NCBI GenBank assembly: GCA_934617425.1
Contig: CAKTUD010000001.1
Span: forward strand, 496,001 to 560,000
Source: an uncultured Eggerthellaceae bacterium
GTDB lineage: Bacteria; Actinomycetota; Coriobacteriia; Coriobacteriales; Eggerthellaceae
DNA: 64,000 nt
Direction: 5' to 3'
The position numbers and the translations under genes are program-made. Under the pieces are notes generated by a model, which searched no databases, was not told the origin of the DNA, and saw nothing but the letters and a program-made list of their open reading frames with translations. Positions 34,488 to 42,949 of the stretch are shown here, one piece after another; the first letter of the stretch is position 1, and each line of letters begins with the position of its first letter.

Positions 34488-35936
34488 ATGGCTATCAATT
34501 TCAAGCATTACGCGCGCGAAGCCGTAACCATCATTCTCATTTTCGCCGGTTTCTTCGTTCACGCGTCGCCATTGCCTGATTACGGCTGGCAGGTTCTGTT
34601 CATCTTCATCGGTCTGATGTTCGGTTGGTCGACGGTGGGGTTTGCCGTTCCGTCGCTTATCGGTATCTTGGCTTTGGGTCTTACCGGGCACTTTACCGTA
34701 GATGTTGCGTGGCAGGCCGGCTTCGGAGGCAACGTCATCGCGCTGATCGTTCTCGTTTCGGTTCTTTCCAAATGGCTCGAGAAGATCGGGCTGATCGAAG
34801 TCATCATGGGCAAGTTCATGTCGTCGAAGCGTTTCGCGGGCAAGCCATGGCTGTTCATCACGGCGTTTCTTGCCTTGGTCTATTTCCTGGGCTTCCTGAC
34901 CGGATCGTTCCCGGCGATTCTTATCGGGTGGTCGTGCGCGTATCAGATCGTCAAAGTGGCGGGTATGGAAAAGCATAGCCCGCTAAGCGCTTTTCTTATC
35001 GTCAACATCGCTGCCATCGGCGCGTTCGGGGCCTACTGCAAACCGTGGGGTGCATGGGGTCTTGTCGCCATTCAGAATTACGACGCGATGTTCACGCCCG
35101 GTGGGTTGTCCTATCCGGCATTCATCGGATGGTGCACGGCGGTATATGCGGTTTCCATTGCCCTTGTCATCCTCGTCGGCCGCTTCGTATTCCGTATCGA
35201 TGTGAGCAAACTCGCAAAATGCACCGACTGCGATTTCGCGATCGGCGACGACAAGACGCAATTCACTTCAACTCAGAAGTTCGCTCTGTTCGTCTTGGGT
35301 CTTATGATATTCCTGCTCTTCATCCCGTCTTATCTGCCCGCATCGGTGTTCAAGACGTTCTTGAGCACCATCGGCACGACGGGCACCATCGTTCTCATCG
35401 TCATCATTGCCGGGCTGTTCGAGATGAAAGAGTCCAAGGAATCCTTCAATTTCTCGAAAGTCGCCGATTATGCCGGCGCGGTTCCTTGGAACGTCATATT
35501 GCTTTTGACGGTTACGGTTCCCTTGGGCGCGGCTATGAAAGATAGCGAAGCGGGAATCATGAAGCTGATCACGCAGACCGCCAATCAGATGCTTGCGGGC
35601 TTGTCGCCGGTATTGTTCCTGATCGCTGTAACCGTTTTCCTGTTCTTGTTAACCCAAGTGGCGCACAACCTCGTGTGTCTGGTCGCCATCGTGCCCATTT
35701 TCATGGCGATAGCCCAGAGCATGGGCGCCAATGTCGTGCTCGTCTTGATGCTTGGTCAGCTTGTGTTGTGCACCGCTCTTGGCACGCCGGCTGCCTCTAC
35801 GCGCGCCGGCTTGCTTTTCGGCAACACCGAGTGGGTAACCATAGGAAGCTGCTACAAATGGGGCTGGATCAGCGGCATCACCGTTTTGGTGGCGGCCCTT
35901 GCCGTTGGCATCCCCTTGGGAATGCTCATGTTTTGA
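34488..35936 (+). CDS. SLC13/DASS-like anion permease 1
   Basis: The 482-residue membrane protein has about eleven or twelve hydrophobic segments with two inverted halves. It has HASPLPDYGWQVLFIFIG at the start, TGSFPAILIGW in the middle, TVTVPLGAAMKD, and FLLTQVAHNLVCLVAIVPIF with the Asn-rich hairpin position of the ion-transporter superfamily. The ATG at 34488 follows GGGGGAGCTTC. Its nearest relative is the gene immediately downstream; the two share long identical blocks. Location after hydrolase A suggests it imports that enzyme's substrate, or exports its product. Substrate class (carboxylate, sulfate ester, phosphate ester) is not determined. Confidence 0.8.
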   Translation: MAINFKHYAREAVTIILIFAGFFVHASPLPDYGWQVLFIFIGLMFGWSTVGFAVPSLIGILALGLTGHFTVDVAWQAGFGGNVIALIVLVSVLSKWLEKIGLIEVIMGKFMSSKRFAGKPWLFITAFLALVYFLGFLTGSFPAILIGWSCAYQIVKVAGMEKHSPLSAFLIVNIAAIGAFGAYCKPWGAWGLVAIQNYDAMFTPGGLSYPAFIGWCTAVYAVSIALVILVGRFVFRIDVSKLAKCTDCDFAIGDDKTQFTSTQKFALFVLGLMIFLLFIPSYLPASVFKTFLSTIGTTGTIVLIVIIAGLFEMKESKESFNFSKVADYAGAVPWNVILLLTVTVPLGAAMKDSEAGIMKLITQTANQMLAGLSPVLFLIAVTVFLFLLTQVAHNLVCLVAIVPIFMAIAQSMGANVVLVLMLGQLVLCTALGTPAASTRAGLLFGNTEWVTIGSCYKWGWISGITVLVAALAVGIPLGMLMF

Positions 35937-36004
35937 TCCAAGAAGCTATGTCGCGTCGCTGAGCCGAAATGGGCATGGCGGTGCAATTTGAGAAAGGGGG
36001 AGTT

Positions 36005-37462
36005 ATGTCCTTTGATGCCGCTAGCGTGAAACGCTATGTGCTGGAAGCTATAACTGCTATCCTGATTTTCGCAGGTTTCTTCATCCATGCCGCGCCGTTA
36101 CCGGATTTCGGCTGGCAGGTTCTGTTTATCTTCATCGGCTTGATGTTCGGTTGGTCGACGGTTGGCTTGGGCATCCCGTCTCTTATCGGCATCCTGGCTT
36201 TGGGCCTTACCGGCGCGTTCACCGTCGATATGGCTTGGCAAGCGGGCTTCGGCGGCAACGTCGTAGCTTTGGTTGTTCTTATCTCGGTGCTTTCCAAATG
36301 GCTCGAGAAAATCGGCTTGATCGATACGGTGATGGGCAAGTTCATGGCCTCTAAGCGCTTCGTGGGCAAGCCGTGGCTGTTCATCACGGCGTTTCTCGTG
36401 CTGGTCTATTTCCTGGGCTTCCTAATCGGTTCGGTTCCGTCGATTCTTATCGGTTGGGCATGCGCTTATCAGATCATCCGTATTTCCGAAATGGACAAGC
36501 ACAGCCAGTTAAGCGCGTTCCTTATCGTGAACATCGCCGCCATCGGCGCATTCGGAGACTATTGCAAGCCATGGAGCGTTTGGGGCCTCGTTACCATCCA
36601 AAACTACGATGCGATGTTCACGCCTGGTGGCCTTTCGTATCCAGCGTTCATGGTCTGGAGCACGGCTGTTTATGCGGTTGCCATCGCGCTTATCATCTTA
36701 GCCGCCCGTTTCATTTTCCGCATCGATGTCAGCAATCTGGCGAAATGCACCGATTGCGATTTCTCGATCGGCGATGGCAAGACCCACTTCACGGCGGAGC
36801 AGAAGTTCGCGCTCGGCGTCGTTGCGCTCATGATCGTCTTGCTGTTTGCGCCGACCTTCCTTCCTAGTTGCGCTTTGAAGACGTTCTTGAAGACCATCGG
36901 CACGACGGGCACCATCATCTTGGTTGTCGTTATTGCTGCGCTCTTCCGCAAGAAAGACGGTGAGGACTATTTCAACTTCGCTAAGATGGCCGATTATGCC
37001 GGAGCTGTTCCGTGGAACGTCATCTTGCTTCTAACCGTCACGGTTCCCCTGGGCGCAGCTTTGAAGAACACCGATGCCGGCATCATCCAGATCGTATCGG
37101 CTTTTGCGCATACCAGCCTGAACGGGCTTTCTCCGATCTTGTTTTTGATCGCGGTTTCCGTTTTCTTGTTCCTGCTCACCCAGGTGGCGCACAACCTCGT
37201 GTGCTTGGTTGCCATCGTCCCGATCTTCATGGTGATTGCCCAAAATCTGGGGGCGAATCCCGTGCTCGTATTGATGCTCGGCCAGCTGCTTCTTACGGCA
37301 GCCTTGGGCACGCCGGCTGCATCCACGCGTGCAGGAATGCTGTACGGCAATACCGAGTGGGTGACTATGGGTAGCTGCTACAAATGGGGTTGGATCAACG
37401 GCATCGCTGCCCTGGTCGCGGCTCTTGCGGTCGGAATCCCGCTTGGCATGTTGATGTTCTAA
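36005..37462 (+). CDS. SLC13/DASS-like anion permease 2 (tandem duplicate of permease 1)
   Basis: The 485-residue product is a close paralog of the preceding permease along its full length (for example GWQVLFIFIGLMFGWSTVG and KCTDCDF are shared). It has the same hydrophobic profile and the same cytoplasmic Cys pair, CTDC, in the central loop. The pair therefore arose by tandem duplication; whether they form a heterodimer or have different substrates is open. The ATG at 36005 has AAAGGGGGAG upstream, 68 bases after permease 1. A hairpin terminator follows. Confidence 0.8.
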   Translation: MSFDAASVKRYVLEAITAILIFAGFFIHAAPLPDFGWQVLFIFIGLMFGWSTVGLGIPSLIGILALGLTGAFTVDMAWQAGFGGNVVALVVLISVLSKWLEKIGLIDTVMGKFMASKRFVGKPWLFITAFLVLVYFLGFLIGSVPSILIGWACAYQIIRISEMDKHSQLSAFLIVNIAAIGAFGDYCKPWSVWGLVTIQNYDAMFTPGGLSYPAFMVWSTAVYAVAIALIILAARFIFRIDVSNLAKCTDCDFSIGDGKTHFTAEQKFALGVVALMIVLLFAPTFLPSCALKTFLKTIGTTGTIILVVVIAALFRKKDGEDYFNFAKMADYAGAVPWNVILLLTVTVPLGAALKNTDAGIIQIVSAFAHTSLNGLSPILFLIAVSVFLFLLTQVAHNLVCLVAIVPIFMVIAQNLGANPVLVLMLGQLLLTAALGTPAASTRAGMLYGNTEWVTMGSCYKWGWINGIAALVAALAVGIPLGMLMF

Positions 37463-37500
37463 GAAATCGAGAAGCCAAGTGTGCTTTTCGAATGCGCTCT

Positions 37501-37536
37501 CGATCCCGCAAAACGCGTGTTTCGCGGGATCGTTTC
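37501..37536 (+). terminator. Terminator after permease 2
   Basis: A 9-bp stem (37501-37509 with 37524-37532), which can extend through an AAA/TTT pairing with a bulge, is followed by TTTC. The U-run is short. Confidence 0.55.
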
Positions 37537-37570
37537 ATTATGTTGGCCTTTTGAATGAGGGGAGCTTGCG

Positions 37571-38323
37571 ATGGAAGAGCTGCCGCACAGGGATATTTAT
37601 TCGGGAATGGTTGCCGAGGAGCTTGCGAAAAGCGGCGCTTTCGGCCGTGAAGAGGATCGATACGGATTCTGCTCGTGGTCGGCCGAGGACGGCTATCGGA
37701 TTTTCATCTCCGAGAACGAGGACGAATGCGCCAGAGAGCAGTTTCGGCGCTGGATGCTTTGGAACGTTGTATCCGAGAGGGTTTTTCGTCGTGCTCGCCT
37801 GTACGACGGCGAAGCTGGCGAGCACCTGGATGAGGCGATGCGGGGTTGCCTGGAAACCGAGGTCATGCCGTTGCTGAAAGCCAACGTTAAAGCACGCTCG
37901 AATACGACATCGAGGGATAGTGGCTTGGCCATAACCGACTATGCGAGAAGCCTTCCTTGCAGCGAGCGCGAGAAAAGCATGGTGGAGGCGGGCATGGTTT
38001 CGCTTGCGTGGCATCGGGGTCTTGTCGGCAAGGACTATCGCGCCGATCTGGTACGTGCGATGGCCGAGGATCTGTCGAAGAGGGAACCTGGCGTTCGTTA
38101 CGGCTTCGTGTACAGAGGCGCAAGCGGGCTTGAGTCGTATTCCAACGCGTATTTCCCGGCGGTTTGGGATTGCTGGAGGGACGTTGCTTCTCCAAGCGCG
38201 ATCGTCCGCCTTCCGGTAAATAGCGACGTGCCAGCGTGGTTGCAGAAGAAAGCGGCCGATAAACAACTGATGGCTTTGCTCGGTGAGGGGTATTTCTCTG
38301 CCATTAGAGAGGTTCTGTCTTAA
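37571..38323 (+). CDS. Unrecognised 250-residue protein
   Basis: I recognise no family. GAGGGGAG precedes the ATG. The product is soluble, charged and largely helical, with no signal peptide, no membrane segment and scattered cysteines. Two aromatic-rich pieces stand out: RYGFCSWSAEDGYRIF near residue 30 and RYGFVYRGASGLESYSNAYF near residue 178. Similar pieces in similar order (WGYAWRDSAGRVQY; ARTFRGIAYKEGENVRYF) occur in the last gene of the GH3 operon at 47.4 kb, so the two may be distant relatives. The setting, between permeases of the accessory region, suggests an accessory role in it. Confidence 0.65.
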   Translation: MEELPHRDIYSGMVAEELAKSGAFGREEDRYGFCSWSAEDGYRIFISENEDECAREQFRRWMLWNVVSERVFRRARLYDGEAGEHLDEAMRGCLETEVMPLLKANVKARSNTTSRDSGLAITDYARSLPCSEREKSMVEAGMVSLAWHRGLVGKDYRADLVRAMAEDLSKREPGVRYGFVYRGASGLESYSNAYFPAVWDCWRDVASPSAIVRLPVNSDVPAWLQKKAADKQLMALLGEGYFSAIREVLS

Positions 38324-38420
38324 AGGGATTGCGAGAGGAAAGTCGGTGCATACACGAGGGGCGTCGGAGAAATCCGGCGCCCCTTATCTTTTCCAGGTGG
38401 GATTGGGTGAAAAGCAAGGG

Positions 38421-38449
38421 GCCCGACCCAGGGAGAATTCGGGTCGGGC
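38421..38449 (-). terminator. Hairpin downstream of thioredoxin 1
   Basis: A 9-bp perfect GC stem (38421-38429 with 38441-38449) lies after the minus-strand thioredoxin gene and is followed there by CCCCTTGCTTTT. It resembles the clearer terminator after thioredoxin 2. Confidence 0.5.
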
Positions 38450-38506
38450 TCAGGAAAGGGAAGGTAGGGGCGGTATTATGGAACGGAAGCGATTCGGTAG
38501 GTTTCG

Positions 38507-38830
38507 CTAATCGATGATTTCTTCGATTTTCTTCTCGAATTCCTCGATCGGGTGGTCTCCTGAGAGCTTGCCGGCGAATTCCCCATCGTCGAAGAAGACG
38601 ACTTGCGGAACGCCTTTCAGCGAGAAACGTTGGAACAACTGAGGCTCTTCTTCGACGTCAACTTCGTAGAAACCGAATTTCCCTTCGTAGGCATCATCTT
38701 CTGCAAGCTCCTCGATTTTGGGATGAACGTCTTGGCAGACATGACAGGTTTTGCGGCTGAACATGACCAAGCACGGATTACCGTCATCGTAGACGATCTC
38801 ATCGAAATCGGTGCTGCTGAGCTTTTCCAT
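38507..38830 (-). CDS. Thioredoxin-family protein 1 with CHVC active site
   Basis: The 107-residue product has a thioredoxin fold with Cys29-His-Val-Cys32 (FSRKTCHVCQ), an extra Cys20, and the cis-proline loop KGVPQVVFF. The WCGPC motif of housekeeping thioredoxin is absent, so redox potential and partner probably differ. It is nearly collinear with the second copy at 63 kb. It lies on the opposite strand between permease genes with no reductase nearby. AAAGAAAGGA precedes the ATG. Confidence 0.88.
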   Translation of the reverse strand: MEKLSSTDFDEIVYDDGNPCLVMFSRKTCHVCQDVHPKIEELAEDDAYEGKFGFYEVDVEEEPQLFQRFSLKGVPQVVFFDDGEFAGKLSGDHPIEEFEKKIEEIID

Positions 38831-39404
38831 GGTTTAGTCCTTTCTTTAAGAAATCCCTGCATTTCATATTGAAAATTGTAAAGATCCAGTTGCTGGGCGG
38901 GTGTCGAGGCCGCACTCTTTTTACGTTGCAAAGGTTGCTATTCGCAACATCTCGCTTTGGCGGCATGCTCTATGCGACGGCGTTTACGATCAAAAAGTTG
39001 AGCGCGATAAATAATTCAAATGAAGAAAACCATGCAATGTATGCTTTATGCCTTTTTCAACGAAATAAGAAACCTATCATGAACTGGTGATATGAGTGAA
39101 ATCCACAGCACTCAATTAAGTTGTGAATGATGCTGAAAAATTATTTAAAAAACGTTTATTCCCAGCAAAAGTGAAGAATATATGATGCGATTTAAAGAAA
39201 GCACAATCATCGTGGCGCTCGTTTGCCTTGTGGGAGGGGCAAATGGGGGGATGCTGCGATGGCGGTAAGTAGGGCGATTTGCACGGAAGGGGGGTTAAGG
39301 AACGGCTAGCGCGATCCTGCTGGCCTGTCATGATGTCGCGAGCCTGCAAGTCATTTCGAGTGCAGCCGCGATATCGAGGGATTCGGTTCGTGAAAGGGGA
39401 AACA
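38831..39404. other. AT-rich intergenic region before permease 3
   Basis: This 574-base gap has an AT-rich core (about 38990-39180) flanked by GC-richer sequence. It contains TGAGTG (39093-39098) with CACTCA (39109-39114), a 6-bp inverted repeat that could be an operator. A short frame at 38869-39090 looks non-coding. The AT-rich core is unlike the surrounding genes and probably holds the promoter and control sites of permease 3. Confidence 0.5.
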
Positions 39405-40862
39405 ATGGCTACTGCTGCAGCTGCAACGGGCCAGAAGAACAAAGCGAAGTACATTCACTTCGCGATCGTTTTGGCGTTCATGTTCTTGTTTCGGTTCGTC
39501 CCGCCATTTGGCACCATCACTCCATACGGTATGGCTGTCATTGGCATCTTCATCGGTTTGATCTACGGCTGGTCCGTCGATGCGGACAATCTTATCTGGA
39601 CATCGCTTTTGGCGTTGGTTGCGTTGGGCGTTACCGATTTCGGCAGCGCCGGAACAGCCTTAGCTCAAGCCTTTGGCAACGAGTCCGTCGTATTGATGCT
39701 CCTTGCTATGTTCTTCTTGGGAATGTTACAAGATAGCAATTTGACGGAATGGCTATCGAACAAGATGCTCGGTGCGAAATTCGTTCAGGGGCATCCTTGG
39801 CTTTTGACGGCATTCATCATCCTGGTTCCGGCTTACCTGTCCATCGTCGTGAACCAGACCATGATCGCCTTGATCATGTTCGTTATCTACCAGTCGATCT
39901 TCGAGCAAGCAGGCTATAAGAAGGGCGATCTTTATCCGGCCATGGTGCTGATGGGGTTCATGATCACCTGCAGCCTGACGTTCTCGCTCTTCCCGTTCCG
40001 TGGCTGGTGCCTGATGACCGTCGGCATGGCAACCAAGGCCGGCATCACCATCAACATGGGCGGCTGGATCCTCGCCGAAGCGATAACGACGATCGTCGGC
40101 AGCTTGGGCTGGCTCTTGGTGATGTTTCTTGTCCCCGGCTGCAAGGTCGATAAGCTGAAGGAAATCGATATCACGCAGTTCCAGAAGGAAAGCGCTCCTT
40201 TGACGAAACGCCAAAAGGCCGTGCTGGTCATCCTGTTGGCGAACATCGTCGGTTGCATCGCCATCAGTTTCGGCGCGGGCGACGAAGGCTTCAGGGCCAT
40301 CCTCAAAGGAATCGGCGTCTACGGTTGGGTTATCTTCCTGATCGCCGTTGCCATGGTATGGAAGGTCGAGGACAAGCCAGTTCTCGACAAGAGAACCGCC
40401 CCGGCTTATTTCTATTGGGACCTGATCTTGGTCGTTGCCGCCGCGATGGTCGTTGCGGGGCAGATCACCAGCCAGCAAGCGGGCATCACGCCGATGATCT
40501 CGCAGTTGATGGCGCCGCTGTTCGGTTTGCCGAGTTACGTGTTCTTGTTGACGCTCGGCCTGATCACGTTCCTGGCAACCAACGTTGCGAACAATGTAGC
40601 CGTTACCATCACGATGATGACGACGGCCATGACGATGGCCACCCAGGTCGATTTCAACCTGCAGGTTGCGCTGATGGTCATCACCGTATTCGGCGTCATC
40701 GGCCTGCTGACCCCTGCCGGTTCCGTCAATGGCGCTATGATCCATGCCCATGAGTTCACCACTACGAAATCCGCCTACATATCGGGCATCATCATGTTCG
40801 TCTACTTAAGCATAATCATGGCTTTGGTCCTCATACCGCTGGGTTTGCAGTTCATGAGTTAG
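39405..40862 (+). CDS. SLC13/DASS-like anion permease 3
   Basis: The 485-residue membrane protein follows the DASS pattern with two related halves: SIVVNQTMIALIMFVIYQ in the first and LATNVANNVAVTITMM in the second, both at the re-entrant hairpin positions where carboxylate transporters carry SNT-like motifs. About twelve hydrophobic segments are present. It is more distant from permeases 1 and 2 than they are from each other. The ATG at 39405 has AAAGGGG upstream; earlier in-frame codons lie in leader sequence. It is monocistronic, with its own terminator. Confidence 0.85.
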   Translation: MATAAAATGQKNKAKYIHFAIVLAFMFLFRFVPPFGTITPYGMAVIGIFIGLIYGWSVDADNLIWTSLLALVALGVTDFGSAGTALAQAFGNESVVLMLLAMFFLGMLQDSNLTEWLSNKMLGAKFVQGHPWLLTAFIILVPAYLSIVVNQTMIALIMFVIYQSIFEQAGYKKGDLYPAMVLMGFMITCSLTFSLFPFRGWCLMTVGMATKAGITINMGGWILAEAITTIVGSLGWLLVMFLVPGCKVDKLKEIDITQFQKESAPLTKRQKAVLVILLANIVGCIAISFGAGDEGFRAILKGIGVYGWVIFLIAVAMVWKVEDKPVLDKRTAPAYFYWDLILVVAAAMVVAGQITSQQAGITPMISQLMAPLFGLPSYVFLLTLGLITFLATNVANNVAVTITMMTTAMTMATQVDFNLQVALMVITVFGVIGLLTPAGSVNGAMIHAHEFTTTKSAYISGIIMFVYLSIIMALVLIPLGLQFMS

Positions 40863-41368
40863 CGCGGCTTCGTGAAAGAAACGAGATTGCTTGATGGATG
40901 CAGGGTTTAAGGAGCCTTGCGATAGAGCGAGTTCTTCATGGGTGACGGGTAAAGACGTGCGGGGCGCTTCGGCTAGTCCGAGGCGCCCCTTTTCTGTGTT
41001 CTGCAAGTGCAGGCGAACAAAAGATAGCTTGAAATTGAGCAACATAGACAAAACCTATGGCAAATGATTGAAAAATTTAGTCATTGAATTGATTTATCGC
41101 AAAATCAGACGGTAAAACAGCAGGTCAATACCTGTATCGACCATCGGTTAGGAGGGGTTCAACATAATGTTGAATACGCTGTAAATTCATCACGCCAACC
41201 ATTGATTCTCAAAACAGAGTGAATAAATTATGTTGAATTCACGGACGTTTGTAGCTATCAATCAGTGCGCGAACAAGTCGGAGGGAGGCCGATTCGGTGC
41301 GTGCACTAGACGATCCTAGCGGTTCGGGATAGCTGCAAGTATTGGAAGCAAGAAGAAAGGGGAGGGTT
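40863..41368. promoter_or_regulatory. Intergenic region with operator-like palindromes before permease 4
   Basis: This 506-base gap carries the permease 3 terminator at its left end, then AT-rich sequence. TTCAACATAATGTTGAA (41158-41174) is a perfect 17-bp palindrome. Its half-site ATGTTGAA recurs at 41230-41237, inside a second weak dyad (GTGAAT 41219-41224, ATTCAC 41237-41242). No gene is visible. It looks like a multi-site control region for permease 4. Confidence 0.55.
40961..40993 (+). terminator. Terminator of permease 3
   Basis: A 12-bp stem (40961-40972 with 40978-40989), loop CTAGT, is followed by TTTT. Confidence 0.85.
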
Positions 41369-42805
41369 ATGGATACTCAAGCGAAAAAAGTTTCGCCTAT
41401 TCATTACCTAGTGGTAATTGCGTTCTGCCTGCTATTCCAGTTCATTCCTGGATTCGCGGGCATTACGAAATTGGGCATGGCTATCCTGGGCTGCTTCATA
41501 GGCGCAGTGTATGGATGGATTTTCATCGACATGCTCTGGCCAAGCCTGATCGCCATGATCGGCCTTGGTCTTTCGCCTATCGGCTTCGACAAGGTTTTCG
41601 CGGGTTCATTCGGTAACACCACCGTCATGGCGCTAATCCTGTGCATGGGCGTTGTCGGCATCGCCATGACCACCGGCGCGTTCAATTGGCTGGCCAGCAA
41701 GCTTTTGGGCATTAAAGCCACTCAAGGCAAGCCGTGGCTCACCATTTGGCTTGTCCTCCTCATCGCCTTCCCGATGGGCTCGTTCAACCCCATCATCATG
41801 ATGGTCATCTTCGGTGCCTTTATTACCTCCATGCTCACCGAATGCAAGGTCAAGAAAAACGACAAGCTGGCGATATTCACCTATCTTGGCTGCGCCTTCT
41901 CTTTGATGATGGGCCAGATCTTGTTCCCGTTCTTCTCCACGGGCTTGGTTTTTTACGGTGCATATAACAAGATGTTCTCCATGTACCCCATCAACATGGT
42001 TGCCTATCTTTTGTTCATGCTCATCGCTGGCGTCCTCATGGTCACCATCTGGGTTCTCGTCATGAAGTTCCTCATGCGCGTCGATGCCAAGCCGCTTGCC
42101 GACTACTGCAGCGACTGCTCCGAGATCAAGGCAACGCGTTCGCAGAAGATCTCGCTTATCATGTTCGTTCTGTTCATCCTCATCAATGTCCTCGGCTCCG
42201 TTGGCCCGCTGGTTCCTTATCTCAGCGTTCTCGGTTTGGGTGGCTACTGCCTCATCGGTTGCGCCGTCATGCCTTTCTTGAAGGATGAGGAAGGTAACAC
42301 TATCGGTAACCTCGAACAGCTGCTTCACATGGGCAACTGGGGCCAGGTTCTCATGGTTGGCTTCATCATGCTGCTTTCTACGTACATGAGCGGCTCGATC
42401 CCCGGTCTCGAAACGGGCATCCCTGCCGCTATGGCGATGCTCTTCACGCCGTTCATGGGCCTGTCTCCGTGGGTCTTCATCATCGTTGCCTTGGTTGTGG
42501 CGGTTATTCTCACCAACTTCGCCAACAACATGATCGTTGCCGTCATGGTTATGCCGCTGCTCGTTAATTACGCAGCGGGCGTGGGCATGAACCCTGCGAC
42601 TGTCGTCGTCATCTTGTTCATCATGTCGCAGTTCGCTTTGGCGACTCCCGCCGCTTCGCCGGTTACCGCCGTTGCCATGACGCAGGACCTCTGCGATTCC
42701 TCCGCGATGACCAAAGGCGCTGTGAAGATCCTCCCGATCATGATCGTCGCCGGCCTCCTCGTCGGCGTGCCTCTGGCCAATATCCTGTTCGCGGTTATCG
42801 CATAG
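41369..42805 (+). CDS. SLC13/DASS-like anion permease 4
   Basis: The 478-residue membrane protein is closest in layout to permease 3: FPMGSFNPIIMMVIFGAFI in the first half, LTNFANNMIVAVMVMPLL in the second, ALATPAASPVTAVAMTQDL near the end. A cytoplasmic loop holds the Cys pair CSDCSE, comparable to CTDC in permeases 1 and 2. The ATG at 41369 has GGGGAGGG in front. It is upstream of the GH3 operon but separated from it by a hairpin, so co-transcription is uncertain. It may import the acid that the GH3 enzymes activate. Confidence 0.83.
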   Translation: MDTQAKKVSPIHYLVVIAFCLLFQFIPGFAGITKLGMAILGCFIGAVYGWIFIDMLWPSLIAMIGLGLSPIGFDKVFAGSFGNTTVMALILCMGVVGIAMTTGAFNWLASKLLGIKATQGKPWLTIWLVLLIAFPMGSFNPIIMMVIFGAFITSMLTECKVKKNDKLAIFTYLGCAFSLMMGQILFPFFSTGLVFYGAYNKMFSMYPINMVAYLLFMLIAGVLMVTIWVLVMKFLMRVDAKPLADYCSDCSEIKATRSQKISLIMFVLFILINVLGSVGPLVPYLSVLGLGGYCLIGCAVMPFLKDEEGNTIGNLEQLLHMGNWGQVLMVGFIMLLSTYMSGSIPGLETGIPAAMAMLFTPFMGLSPWVFIIVALVVAVILTNFANNMIVAVMVMPLLVNYAAGVGMNPATVVVILFIMSQFALATPAASPVTAVAMTQDLCDSSAMTKGAVKILPIMIVAGLLVGVPLANILFAVIA

Positions 42806-42856
42806 GTAACGGACTGTGGTCGATGGAGTATGATGTGACGTTCGTGATACTCTAAG

Positions 42857-42875
42857 GACAATGGTGAACATTGTC
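42857..42875. promoter_or_regulatory. Palindrome before the GH3 operon
   Basis: GACAATGGTGAACATTGTC is a 7-bp inverted repeat with a 5-base centre, just after a -10-like GATACT (42846-42851). It could be an operator or the first hairpin of an attenuator. Confidence 0.4.
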
Positions 42876-42885
42876 AGGAAAGCGA

Positions 42886-42929
42886 AGGCTCGGACATTGC
42901 AAACAATGGCGGTGTCCGAGCCTCGTTTT
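42886..42929 (+). terminator. Terminator 21 bases before the GH3 operon
   Basis: An 11-bp stem (42886-42896 with 42913-42923) is followed by CGTTTT. It either ends the permease 4 message or attenuates entry into the GH3 operon. Confidence 0.7.
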
Positions 42930-42949
42930 GCCGGGAAGGCTCAAGCTTC

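Noticed and set aside
38869..39090. 73-codon frame before permease 3
   Set aside because: AT-rich intergenic sequence, no ribosome site, unlikely composition.
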